Shown here one piece after another: positions 21,187-31,110 of a stretch of 64,000 nt of DNA; within the stretch, counting starts at the first letter, position 1, and each line of letters starts with the position of its first letter. Below the pieces are notes generated by a model that saw only the letters and a program-made list of their open reading frames with translations, searched no databases and had not been told where the DNA came from. Location of the stretch: positions 992,001 to 1,056,000 of the forward strand of contig NC_089578.1 of the NCBI RefSeq assembly GCF_040115645.1, given 5' to 3'. The DNA is from Euwallacea fornicatus (Eukaryota > Arthropoda > Insecta > Coleoptera > Curculionidae). A program made the position numbers and the translations under genes.

Positions 21187-21777
21187 TACAGGATGTCCGC
21201 GCGAAGAGTCCCTCCCCTCGACCCCCGTCTAATTTTTTAATGTTTTAAAATAAGGAAAAAATTCTTACAAAAAGTACTTGAAAGTTCATGCGGTTTTTCA
21301 AGGTAGTCATCGGTTTTATACGGGATGTTTAGCGAACGTGTGCCAACCCAACATTGGGTCTGTTGAACAATTAAGAAAAAAAAAGATGATAAATTTTGAC
21401 CAATTACCGATTAAAACATGAGAAAAATGCTTCAAAAGACATTTTTTATTTTTCTTATTTTTTCTAAACCCAAAATCTACGTTTCAACCCAGCAGCAGCA
21501 CAATTAACATTAATAATTCAACGTAAAATTAAATTTAATTAAATAGAACGAGAATAAGACAAAATAAACTTATTCCTATGTTTTTGTCATATCACTTCAA
21601 TTGGTGTCATTTATTATATTGACTGGATTGGCACGTATTTGTTAAACATCCCGTATAAAACTGCTGACAATCTTGGAAAACTACGCGAATTTTCAAGCAA
21701 ACTTTGTTTTAAAAAAATCTATTTCAATATATTAAAAAGTTAGAGGAGAGTGGGACTTTCCGTGCGGACGCCCTGTA
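21187..21777. mobile_element. Long-TIR element inserted in the mariner relic
   Basis: The left end TACAGGATGTCCGCGCGAAG mirrors the right end (reverse complement TACAGGGCGTCCGCACGGAA). Pairing continues through GTCCC-CTC, TAATTTTTTAAT-like, CTTGAAA-TTC and CAAG-TTGTCA blocks to a central GTTTTATA. TA lies at both outer ends, and the mariner reading RAKD stops exactly where it starts. Arms are about 130 bp outside the inner element at 21319-21655. Confidence 0.75.
21319..21655. mobile_element. Inner TIR element at the centre of the previous palindrome
   Basis: The left end TACGGGATGTTTAGCGAACG mirrors the right end (reverse complement TACGGGATGTTTAACAAATA), followed on both sides by CGTGCCAA. 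The flanks are GTTTTA on the left and TAAAAC on the right, so without it the host element would be an almost loopless palindrome GTTTTATATAAAAC. The alternative is that this is only the inner part of one longer TIR. Confidence 0.6.
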
Positions 21778-22429
21778 CAAAAAAAAAAACAAAATGGCTA
21801 ACAAATCAAAGTTGGCAGTTTTCGTCAATTATCGCGACGTTGTGCATTACGAATTCCTTCCACACCCCCGTGTTCGCCTGATCTAGCACCGTTAGACTTC
21901 TGGCTGTTCAAACAGCTCAAAAGGCCGCTTTGGGAATACCCTTTGGAGTCGATTAAGGGGTTAAAGGCCGAATGGAAAAAGCATTGAAAGCCACCCCGGA
22001 AAAAGACATTTTCGACTGTTTCCAGGATTGGAAAAAACGATGACATAAGTGCAGTGTGTCGGACGCGGAGTACTTCGATGAAACTCATTTGAAAGGATAA
22101 ATGAAGATTTTTCATTTCGGTAAATAAATTCACCTTAATTTTTGGTCACAATGGTGCACCTCCCGGCCTCACTAAATCGTCAAACACTCGGAGGAAAAAC
22201 CACCAAAAAAACTCAAAAAAAACGCCACCCGCATTACGTTCGGCATTTGGAAATTTCCAACCACATTAGCTTGCAAATTTCGGCCATAATTGTCCATTAT
22301 TTATACGAAATAATCTGCGTGCCGTGACACCCAAGATTTTTAATGCATCGGAACAAAGTATACGAGTAATGGATTTAAAGTTTGGGAAATTGGCAAATGG
22401 ATTATGTAATGAAAGTTGAAAAATCAATC

Positions 22430-24160
22430 AAATACGCTTCTGGGAATGAGGCGATTAAATTGCAATTTTCTCTGCAGAAGATATATTATTGAAGATAACA
22501 TATCATACTACAAGCAGTGGCGTAGCAAGGTCGCGCGAATCGTAACAATTTTCTTACTCAGCTCTTAAGTGACATTCGTGAGCGCAATCTGTCGGTTGTG
22601 CCTTCAATTTTGAAGCAAATTTTCCTGGAAAAGATAAGTGTTGCAAGCTACCAGATCACACTATACATGTACAGTGGCGTAGCAAAGGTCGTTTCGACTC
22701 TGATGATTTCTCGCTGTCGCGAATTATGAACTTAACGGGGCCGATTCAAGTTGTAAATTAGCCTCGAACTCCTTTGGTTTGCAACAAACGAAGTTTACAT
22801 CTTTTCTGAAGAAGAGAGATTATTGAACTGAGCATATGGGCCTGTAAGCAGTGGCGTGGCAAGATCGTTTCAACCTGAATGATAATCTGAACTTTTTAAT
22901 TGCTGTAAATTCGCAAATTGGTTAATGAAAATTTGCAAATCTGTCAGATACGTCTCTGAATTTCAACACATCAAATTGGAACTTCCCCTCACAAGATAGA
23001 TTATCGAAGCTAATATAGATTACTTTAAACAGTGGCGCCGGAGAGTCGCTTAAAGTTTAACATACAGGGGGTCTACTAAATTATGGCATTAATTTCATGG
23101 GGTGATTCCTTGTCACATTTTTTGAAAGGAACATACGTCCTGATAGACGTACGTTCCGTCTTGGTTCGTTTCCGTGATACTGGGTGTCAAAGTTTTTTTT
23201 CGGATTTTTCACGAATATTTTCGGACGCAGGAGCAATATCTCCGTGAAATTCAGAACTCAGGGGTTCCCCGAGACGAGGAATTCGAATATGATATCGGGT
23301 TTACCGCAATATGTAGGAGGCGCCACCTGCAGCCACGTTCTTGTGTTAAATTTGCCCTAAAGTTTTCAGGATCCTGTATTTGGACTTCTAATAGATTACG
23401 TCTTGGCCCCCCGTCAATTCTAAACCAAAGAGGTATGCTCGGTCGAAAACTCTCAGAGAAACGGTTTTCGAGATATCGACGATTAAAAATTTCTTTACGC
23501 GTCATTTGATGAAAACATTAATTTATTTTAATAAAAGTAATTTATTAATAAAAATAATTATTTTAATAAAAGCCCCCTAGACGTTGCGATAAAACCGATG
23601 TCCTAGAGTGGTTTTTTCGCCTCGGGGAACCCCCGAATGCTGAATTTCATTGAGGTATCGCCCCTTATGCTCGAAAATATTTATGAAAAAATGGAAAAAA
23701 TTTCACACCCAGTATCACGGAAACGAACCAAGGTAGGACACACGTTTAACAAGACTTTTTTTCATGAAATGTGACGGGGACTCGCCCCCTCGAAATCGAT
23801 GCCATCGTTTAGTGGACACACTGTATATCTGAGAACTCAGGATTTGCACTTTTACATTACTGCCTTTGGCTCTCAAGTGGGGAATTGAATTGAGGTTTTT
23901 CTACAAAAATATCGATACTTGAAGTTAACGTATTATAATATAAATATTAGCGTAACAAAGTTTTTTCCATTCTGATGATATTCTGAAAGTCGGGAATTGT
24001 GAATTCATAAATAACGTATCGGCCTCATATGCCTCTGATTTTCAAACAGCGAAATTGCAATTTTCTTATGTAAACAGGTACTTTGAGCTAATAAACGCGT
24101 ACGAGGTAGAAAGGTCGGTGCAACTCTGAAATTTTTCCTTCATTTTCCCGGAAAAAAAAA
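22430..24160 (+). repeat. Degenerate tandem array, ~155-180 bp monomers
   Basis: CAGTGGCGTAGCAAGGTCG-type boxes recur at 22515, 22672, 22849 and 23030 (spacings 157, 177, 181). Each is followed by TTTC, a CTGATGAT-like block, an AATTG/TTGAA stretch and a GAAGA-AGATTATTGAA lead into the next box. Two weaker units follow at about 23952 and 24100, beyond an inserted element. Identity between units is low, so this is an old satellite-like array. Confidence 0.6.
23063..23825. mobile_element. Long-TIR element interrupting the tandem array
   Basis: The left end TACAGGGGGTCTACTAAA-TATGGCATTAATTTCA mirrors the right end (reverse complement TACAGTGTGTCCACTAAACG). Pairing continues for over 200 bases, including CTTGGTTCGTTTCCGTGATA and GGGGTTCCCCGAG on both arms. 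TA flanks both ends. A partial relative (right arm only) lies at 53520-53629. The opposing frames at 23174-23509 are repeat sequence. Confidence 0.8.
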
Positions 24161-24518
24161 CACGTAAATGTTATTAAATAGTTTTAGCAGGATCATTAAA
24201 AAGTTGATGACTTCACATCATAAAAAGTATTATATGTAACTTCGTGAAGTAAAGCACACAGAAATGCTTTAATGTGTCCGATTTAAAAATGATTCAGGCC
24301 GTTTTCGATTGGAATTTTCGTCCACGACTCTATGAAAATACGGAAATTTGACATTTATCTTTGAATACATGACAACATTAAAATATAGAGTGCGAGAAAC
24401 TCTGCTGAGTGAGACTAATGGGGAGATGATGAGCATCATCCACTCAGGGGAATGACTTCACTACCTTCGCTCGTGGCTCACGACACAAACTTCTGCGTCG
24501 GCGACGATGGTCCTCGTC
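24161..24518. other. Non-genic DNA, nothing recognised
   Basis: AT-rich sequence without a domain-bearing frame or clear repeat. Confidence 0.5.
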
Positions 24519-25139
24519 ACAAAGGGCAAATCAGATCCGACCCTCACCATCGGGATCTCATAAACTAGAGGAGATCCGATTGAGCTTGAATGGGAGCGAA
24601 CTTGCGGAATTTAGCGGTTGACCAAATGCCGTTTCGAAAATTTCCATTTTCCGAGCGCTTCCGAAGACACCCGAACCAAATCAAAAATCGAAGATTTCGT
24701 TTTTTTTTTTACATTTTTTTATCGTTATTCGACGAGGAAGCCGAAGGCCACAAGCACATTTCCATTGGTATTTTTTCTCGGCTGCAGGATGATGTTTCAG
24801 ATCTGCCATCCGACTATTTTTCCATCGAAAAATCCAATGTGGCGCCCTTAAGAAGATATCAAGCAGATGAGGGTACATCAGTGGTAAAAAAAAAACAATG
24901 GAAAGACCAAAAGCCGAACGGCAAACCCGAAACCGTCATCGCGTATCTGAGAAAACGCACTTGTGGCTTTGGGCTCCCTTGGTAAATAACGCAAAAAAAC
25001 CGAAATCTCAATTTTTAGTTTTTTTTTGGTTATCTCAGGAAGTATTTTCAAAATTGTAATTTGCCCCACTTGACTGCTGTGCATCTCCGCTGGTTTCCGA
25101 GATCCCAACGGTGAGGGTCGAAATCGAAACGCCTTGCAT
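24519..25139. mobile_element. Snapback element, family G copy 2
   Basis: The left end (CCGACCCTCACCATCGGGAT, then CTCATAAACTAGAGGAGAT) mirrors the right end (reverse complement TTCGACCCTCACCGTTGGGA, then TCTCGGAAACCAGCGGAGAT). Pairing runs inward through AAAAATCGA-GATTTCG, GTTATT, AAGCC-AAGGCCACAAG and TTTTCTC-G blocks, leaving only about 70 unpaired central bases. Sequence matches the 3561-4073 copy. Confidence 0.75.
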
Positions 25140-26344
25140 GCTAGTTCTATAATATGCTGTTTTCCTAGATAGCAACGTTTGCTGATTTCGAACCAAGTTC
25201 CTTATTAGAAGTCGTGAAAAACTAGGGAGCGCGCCATTTTTCGGTTTTTTCGCTCCGTGGGAGCATAAAAAAAGTTCTTGCTTTAACTGAGCGACCCAGA
25301 CATTAACTATGACAGCTGTCATATCAGCGAACTTGGGAAAAAATGGCAACCTGAGTCCGTTTGGAGAAAGCCGATAGCGTTGTTGGAAATTGTTCAAAAT
25401 AGGCCCTTAAGAGTGTTTCAGTTACAATTTCTCCTAACGAGTCGTTTCGGATTTCTAAGTAAAAAAAAAAAAAGGGAAAAAGTAAATTTTAATTTTTTAC
25501 AGCTATTTAGGGAACTATTGGCAATACTGCCCGTTTGGGCATGTGAAATATGTCCTTCCCGTTCGTTAAATTGCGCAACTTTCCTCTAATTTAACCGACC
25601 TCATATCTCTTGAAGTAACTGAGATGCCAATGGTGGGGCCCATAAAACAGGCACCGTCTCCCATTTAAAATAAGTAAGTTCTGGCATTTAGGGAAAATGG
25701 GATTTTGTCAGAAATCCAGCCCTTTCGGACGTTCGCACGGCACTGGGTTCAGGGTGCGGTTTAAACGTCGAACCATTTTGCAGAGAAAAAAACAGTATTA
25801 TTGTTAGAGGAGATAGAGCTGCTGGACGAGAGCCATCCCAGCCAGGTTCTAGAGGAAACAGTGAAACCTCCAAGTGATGCACGCACATAGGTACTTCTGC
25901 GTCGAAGTTCTCATTGGTTTCGTGTGGGGTTCCCACTACACACGACAACTACTTCCTGCACTATTCTGAGGGAATTCCTCGACATTTTGTTATTGCCCTT
26001 CGGCCAAAGCACAAAGAACGCGGCCCTATTAACCCAACGCTCCCAGTTTCCCCAGCACGTCCAATCTTTCCCCTTAAAGTCGAGTAACTTGCGAGGAAAA
26101 CTGCAGTTAATGAAGGGATTAAAGGATCGTCTTACCCACTCACATGCCTGTGCAAAACAGTCACTAATCGAACGAGTATGGTCCCAGAAGTACCCGACCT
26201 GGCATGCAGGGTGTCCCGTTTAAAGCTGTGATCGGAGATTACTAAAAAAGGACACGTTCAAGTTTCGAATAAAAATTGCCCGGTAAAGGGGGGGACGTGT
26301 CGTGAAGATGGGGACTTTTAGCCGAAACGTCACTTCAAAAGCAG
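25140..26344. other. Non-genic DNA with an orphan element end
   Basis: GCAGGGTGTCCCG at 26206-26218 looks like one element end without a visible partner. Frames 25688-25948 (minus) and 25924-26223 (plus) have no recognisable domain. Confidence 0.45.
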
Positions 26345-26690
26345 CTTTTTTTCCAAACGGCAACACTGTATTTTTTACAGATTCCTGCGGATTTTCAAAA
26401 AATTTATTTCATTTTAACATTTTTTTCATCGGACGTTTTGCTGCAGATTTGTCCTCAATTTTTGTCCGATTTTTGAGATAGTTGAAATTTTTGAATTTAT
26501 TTTTTCTAGAAAAGTTTGCACTGCATATTCTGCTTCGACTGTCCCAAGAACTGGACAAAAATCAAGGGAAACTCTGCAGTGAAACGTCTGATACAAAAAT
26601 TGCTCAAACAAAAGATATAAATTTTTTTGAAGGTTTTGTGGCAGTTTTGGAGTCGTTTTCAGAGATTTCGCGAACATGGAAAAAATTATT
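26345..26690. mobile_element. Snapback palindrome, unclassified
   Basis: Left 26345-26500 mirrors 26510-26690: GGACGTTTTGCTGCAGA pairs with the reverse complement of TCTGCAGTGAAACGTCTGA, and TTTTTGTCC and TTCAAAAAA-TTTAT blocks also pair. The spacer is only about 30 bases. The ends are not clear, and no TACAGGG terminus was found. Confidence 0.6.
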
Positions 26691-26796
26691 TATCGATAAG
26701 CGATTGAAAACTTCAATTTGAAGGATTTTAGTCCGTCCAACATCAGACCGAAATCCGATTTTACTCCGGGCAAATCTGATTAATAACTGTTAAATT

Positions 26797-27497
26797 TTGG
26801 TTAAACGCGGTCGCGTGAGCTGCCAAGACGAACTCCGCAGTGGTCGGCCCGATGACACCCCAGATCTGACCACTCCAGATGTTGTGGTGAAAGTCCTCAA
26901 AACTGTACTGGAAAATGGGCATTTTGTAAATCGAATTTTGGCCGGACCATCGGGTATGAGAAAGCTGTGCGCAAAGGTGTCCAAAAACTGCGCCCTAAGA
27001 ATGTCTCAAGGGAGTGTTTGACAAAGTTTCGCACGAATAAAGTGGAGTTTTTATATCGATTGATAACAATGAATGAAACATGGGTCCATCGTTTCACACC
27101 TGAGATAAAAAAGCAGTGGAAAGGGTGGGCTCAGAGGGGGAAATCGGCTCCAAGGAAGGTGAAAACCGTTTCGTCTGCAGGAGAGGTGATGAAGTCCGTT
27201 TTTCGGCACGTGGGATCATTTTTGCTGGCGATCTCCCTAAGGAAAAAACAGCGAACGGATAATATTATACAAATTTGCTGCAGCGCTTGAGCGAAAAAAT
27301 TAGGAAGAAGCGCCCGCACTTGGCAAAAATCCACCAAAATCCTGTCTCGTCCCCCTTGCTCGCCAGATTTGACCCCCTCTGATTATTTTCAAATAAGCGA
27401 AAAAGAGGCTCGGTGGTGAGAGAGAGAGAGATTCGCCGCTAGTGAAAAGGCGGAGTCTGAGGCTGATCTTCAGTTTGAAGCATCTGAAGCTTCTTAG
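26797..27497 (+). pseudogene. Second mariner transposase relic
   Basis: Plus-strand fragments in order: VKRGRVSCQDELRSGRPDD (linker after the DNA-binding region), GMRKLCAK, then after frameshifts ECLTKFRTNKVEFLYRLITM followed by NETWVHRFTPEIKKQW, SAPRKVKTVSSAGEVMKSVF, IRKKRPHLAK, PPCSPDLTPSDYF, and FAASEKAESEADLQFEASEAS. These match insect mariner (MRKLCAxWVPR, TMDETWLHHFTPE, SAGKVMxxVFW, KKRPHLAKKK, SPDLAPSDYF). The first catalytic Asp is Asn (MNETW). The HQDNAP block between HLAK and PPCSPDL is deleted, and a (GA)n run at about 27418 replaces part of the C-terminal region. This is a different mariner lineage from the relic at 20.7 kb. Confidence 0.85.
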
Positions 27498-27677
27498 TAG
27501 AACCAGAGTGTACATGCAGTGAGGGTCGCAATGAATTCATTTAAAATCCAAGAATTCGGTTGTTTCTTTCAATAACGCTCGGACACGTCGATTTTTTTCA
27601 ATCCTAAAGTCACGCATACAGGGCGGCCCAAAAATAAGTTATCACCATCAAGTAAATTTTTTGGGCGGATTGATGTA

Positions 27678-28827
27678 TACAGGGTGTTTGGATTTGAAGT
27701 GTTTTGACGGGAAAATCCAATTTCCCGGTCAGACAATGAAAAACTGGCATATACGTCAAGAGCTCGATTTTTTTTTAAATATAAATGGCGAAAACCGCAT
27801 TTCTATATTTCTACAGTTCGCGGCGGTAGAAGGCGTTTTTCAAATTTCGGCGATTTTCAAAGTTCCTCATATCTTTTTTGCTTATGACAATATTAAAGTA
27901 AAACACAAACATTCTTAAGGCACTTTTTCGATGTCATTCCAGTGGCGTGCTTACTTTTTTGCTACGGCGTACCGTTTAGGCAAAAACCCACAGAACTTTT
28001 TTATTTTAAATGAAAATTACAGTCGGTTTTGACTTTTAAAAAATGCCCATTTTGAACTATTTTAAACTTTGTAAGTATGTCTGTGGTTTTTTTTTGATAA
28101 CTGAAATGTTACCTCTTTTTTGTCTATATTCAAGTTAGCTTCAGCATCAGCTGTCCAAGTGGCATTATGTATTTTATATGTTTTAATTATTGCGTCAGAG
28201 TTATTCATTTTTATTGTCAATTTGGGCCGATTGTTCAAGTAAAAAACGATAGATAAATATGAAAAATGCGGCATGAGAGAGCGTTTCATGTTGTCAAATG
28301 AAGACCCATAAGCAGCCTACGAGTTATACTTCTACATCTATCCCGGGCGACCTCAACCACATGTGCAGCAATCGAAAAAATTATTTAGAGAATTGCGGAA
28401 GCTTGAAAAAGTGTTGGCCACAACACCAAAATTTAAATGAAGATGGCGACGTCGAAGGACTAAATGTAATTGGAGAATTTTAGAAGATCCAAACACATTT
28501 TTGAAAGTACCTACGTAGTTAAAAGCGGTTTAAAATGGGCAGTTTTTGAAGGCACGCCACTGGAATCAAATCGAAAAAGTGCCTTAAAGGCGTTTACGTT
28601 TCACTTCAATATTCTCCCAAGCAAAAAAACTCATGAGGAATTGTGAAAATGGCCGCAATTTGAAAAACACCCTCTACCGCCGTGTACTGTAGAAATATCG
28701 AAACACGGTTTTCGCCATTAATATATTCTCCCAAAAATCGAGCGCTTGACCTGTACGCGAGCTTTTCCCTATCTAGCCGGGAAATGGGATTTTCGTGTCG
28801 AAACACTCCAAACCCGAACACCCTGTA
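27678..28827. mobile_element. Long-TIR element (family A), ~285-bp arms
   Basis: The left end TACAGGGTGTTTGGATTTGA mirrors the right end (reverse complement TACAGGGTGTTCGGGTTTGG). Pairing goes on through GTTTTGACGGGAAAAT, TCAAGAGCTCGATTTTT, GGCGAAAACCGCATTTC, CTACAGT-CG-GGCGGTAGA and AGGCACTTTTTCGAT to the inner CCAGTGGCGTGC. The arms are about 285 bp in about 1.15 kb. A solo arm lies at 5891-6122. Confidence 0.85.
27940..28562. mobile_element. Innermost CAGTGGCGTGC-bounded segment
   Basis: CAGTGGCGTGC at 27940 is mirrored by GCACGCCACTG ending at 28562. CAGTGGCG-type ends are common in insect hAT elements. Inner similarity resumes after a ~70-base offset (TGCCCATTTT-AAC/AAACC). No 8-bp target duplication is visible: the flanks TGTCATTC and GAATCAAA are roughly complementary instead, so this may be the inner end of the long TIR rather than a hAT insertion. 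The frames 28062-28289 (minus) and 28298-28483 (plus) are not recognised. Confidence 0.45.
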
Positions 28828-29130
28828 CAATCGCAAATTTCTCGTTAACCGTTGAATTTAGGAACAGGACACGTGACACGCGAAACACACTTCGGATCCG
28901 ATGCAGAATTCGAAAACGAAACGAAGCACAGTTCCGTTCGGAGAAATTCTGTTGATGGTTGTGCTCGATTTCGGGGCCGCCCTGTATGCGTAATTTCACG
29001 ACGAAAAGGACCGCAGTCAAAAATAAAAATCGACGTGTCCGAGCGTTGGTCGGAAAAACGAATCCCTGAATTTTAAACGAATCTGTCCCGACCCACGCGT
29101 CCTCACTGTAAAAAATCGCCGGACACAGGG

Positions 29131-30849
29131 TGTCAACCTCAAAAGAAATTATGTCGAGGAATAACGTAATATTTTGCAATGTTTTCGTGTTTAAGCGTTA
29201 GATCGGGCACTTCTGGGACTGTCCCCTTGAGAGAGCAATTTATTCGCGTACCGTTAGCTGGGAAAGTTCGATATTTTATAGACAGTGGCTGGAAGCTTTC
29301 ACTTTGTCTGTCCAGGAAAGGGGGGAGCAGCGAGGAAAAAACACTGAAGATATTAAACTTTTTCGTGTGGTCGCACGAAATGGAAGTTGCCTTGCCCCCC
29401 CCCCCCTCTCCCCCCTCTCCTCCCCCCGGACAACCCTTCACTGCTTTTCGCCTAACAGCTTATTTCCCTTGTCAAAATAGCATCTCACATCCTTTTTCTG
29501 TTTTCCTCCTCTTGCAGTAGAGCAGAACAGAATCTTAGCTTTATTCCACGGTTCGTTAGTTTTGAGTGCCGGAAATTTATTTGATGTTGATGTAGTTTAA
29601 TTTTATTTGGTAGCTAACGTTAGTTCCCCAACCCAAAGTTGTTTTAAGAACTGAATTATACCTCAGACAAAAGAAATTACTTTAAAAAAAAAGTAAAAAA
29701 TAAAATAAAATAAAATAAAACGAAACAAAAAAGGCAATTTCTTTCGTGCATTTCGTGAATTAAATAACCTCCATGGTGGCCCTGTCTAGCAGGTTTATCA
29801 TCAGTTTTTGCTGACATGTTCTTCGTGTTCGCAACAAACCCCAAGGAATGTAAAGTCGTCTGTATGGCCGTTTGTTATATTACCGGCTTGTAAGATTAGT
29901 TGTTTGGTTTAACTTAACTTTCGTGCTTGTATCGGTTTCATGCGGGACAAGCTCCATTTCTTCCTTGGGAAAAAATTTTCCATTGGGTGTTTAAAAACAT
30001 GCTCTAAAAATTAATTTACGGAGATCAAATGGTAAATAAAGTACACGCATCGGAGGGCCGATATACACACGGCAACATGCCGGTATTAAAAATAGTAATT
30101 CACTCTTGAAAAGGTCAAAGGAAACAGGGGAATCGAGGGTGGAGATTTTGCTTATTCATGAGAAATGCTTTTAAAATGAAAATGCCAACCAAAACGGAAC
30201 GAATGTAAAAAAAACAGCTCAACTGAAATAAGTTTACTCATAACTTAGTTTACGAGTATTTCGCGAATATAAAAACGTAATTTCTTGTCGAAAAAATTTC
30301 AAGAGCACACAACAAATTAAAACTTTTAATGATATTTTAATATTTATGAGGGAAAATTAGGGATACGTCTCTCCCCGGGGATCGATCTTGTCGGGGCGGT
30401 CGAATGTGGCGCGGGAATCGATAAGTGTCGCGGAAGGAAACGGCGAAATATCGCGTCGCGGACCCGGCGGATCGACCGTTTTCGCATTATTTGTTGTTAA
30501 AATCAATTTGGACGAGTTACCGCGCATAACCGAAGCCGAAAGCAATAACCCGAACAAAATGCTAAATAGGCAAATGTATTTTGTAATACACAGATGTATT
30601 TGCTACGGCCATGAGCGATACGAAACAGTAAAGTTTTATAAGTAATTCCGCCTCTCATACAAAATTTTATTGCCAATATTGACATATTTTCAATAATGAA
30701 AGTGCTCCTATATCTGATATTTTGTATACTCTTGCTTGACGTAGGTAGTCCTCGATCGCTTACATTTATGATACATAATAAATTTTTATTGGAGCACGGA
30801 GCGGCAATAATAACAACAAATTGCACGCCGAATTTGTCAAGATTTCGCT
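29131..30849. other. Non-genic DNA
   Basis: It contains a C-rich tract at 29391-29437, an A/T simple stretch near 29680-29735, and otherwise AT-rich unique-looking sequence. No domain-bearing frame is seen. Confidence 0.45.
29391..29437. repeat. C-rich tract
   Basis: Runs of C broken by T, quadruplex-prone on the minus strand. Confidence 0.85.
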
Positions 30850-31110
30850 TGCGTGTAGTCGCATTATCGGAGGCCCCTGCCGATCTGATTCGCCGGTGCT
30901 TGCGCGACTGCCGCGCGGCGCGAACGCCGCGGGGCCACTTTACCGCACGATGCGAGCGCGCCGGACCCGCTTCGGCCACTCGCGTGCGTTTCCTACGAGC
31001 GCGCGCGTTTACTTTGCCGCCCTCTCCCGGGCGAATCGGCAATGATGGGCCCAAACTGTCCGCGCCAAAATGTTGTGGTTCCAACGTGGCTTCCGCCGAC
31101 GAAGTTTAAA
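30850..31110. other. CpG-rich block
   Basis: About 260 bases dense in CG and GCGC, flanked by AT-rich DNA. Opposing frames cover it (30696-31109 plus, 137 codons, and 30503-31084 minus, 193 codons). The plus frame starts with a hydrophobic signal-peptide-like stretch (MKVLLYLIFCILLLDVG), but its remainder is Arg/Ala-rich low-complexity translation of the CpG block. Neither frame is recognised. It could be a promoter or first-exon region. Confidence 0.3.

Larger units (their letters stand above)
20686..22100 (+). pseudogene. Mariner transposase relic, split by an insertion
   Basis: Plus-strand fragments in order: RICVKF near 20689; then, after a frameshift, KMLKILAFGDAAASR and FHKWTKTLEEADEE; EERPGRPSTSTRGN and LLLQNRRLTVRELADA (the DNA-binding region); ITRDEAWVHADDPETPDRSE near 21112, with the first catalytic Asp in RDEAW; then an insertion at 21187-21777; then PPCSPDLAPLDFWLFKQLKR with the last catalytic Asp; and DCFQDWKKR, HKCSVSDAEYFDE at the C-terminus. 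These match insect mariner transposases (GRPSTST, TxDETW, SPDLAPxDFWLF, DWxKRWHKC). Multiple frameshifts and stops are present, and the middle Asp block (HQDNAP) is missing. The element is dead. Confidence 0.85.
27510..29130. mobile_element. Outer inverted repeat of a concentric nest
   Basis: Left 27510-27616 mirrors 28987-29130: GCAGTGAGG, ATT-GTTTAAAAT-CA, and AACGCTCGGACACGTCGATT on both sides. The arms run up to TACAGGGCGGCCC (27617) and its mirror (GGGGCCGCCCTGTA, 28974-28986), which continue about 60 bp (ACCATCAA, AATTT). So at least one TACAGGG element sits inside an older palindrome. Further layers lie at 27678-28827 and 27940-28562. The layer centres fall between about 28250 and 28320. 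Confidence 0.75.

Noticed and set aside
22430..24160. CAGTGGCG boxes as independent hAT insertions
   Set aside because: The boxes recur with regular 157-181-bp spacing, and the sequence between them is also shared, so a tandem array is the simpler reading.
30503..31109. Frames with a signal-peptide-like start (plus) and 193 codons (minus)
   Set aside because: Both depend on a CpG-rich block with few stop codons. The part after the hydrophobic start is low-complexity Arg/Ala, and no splice or poly(A) context was found.
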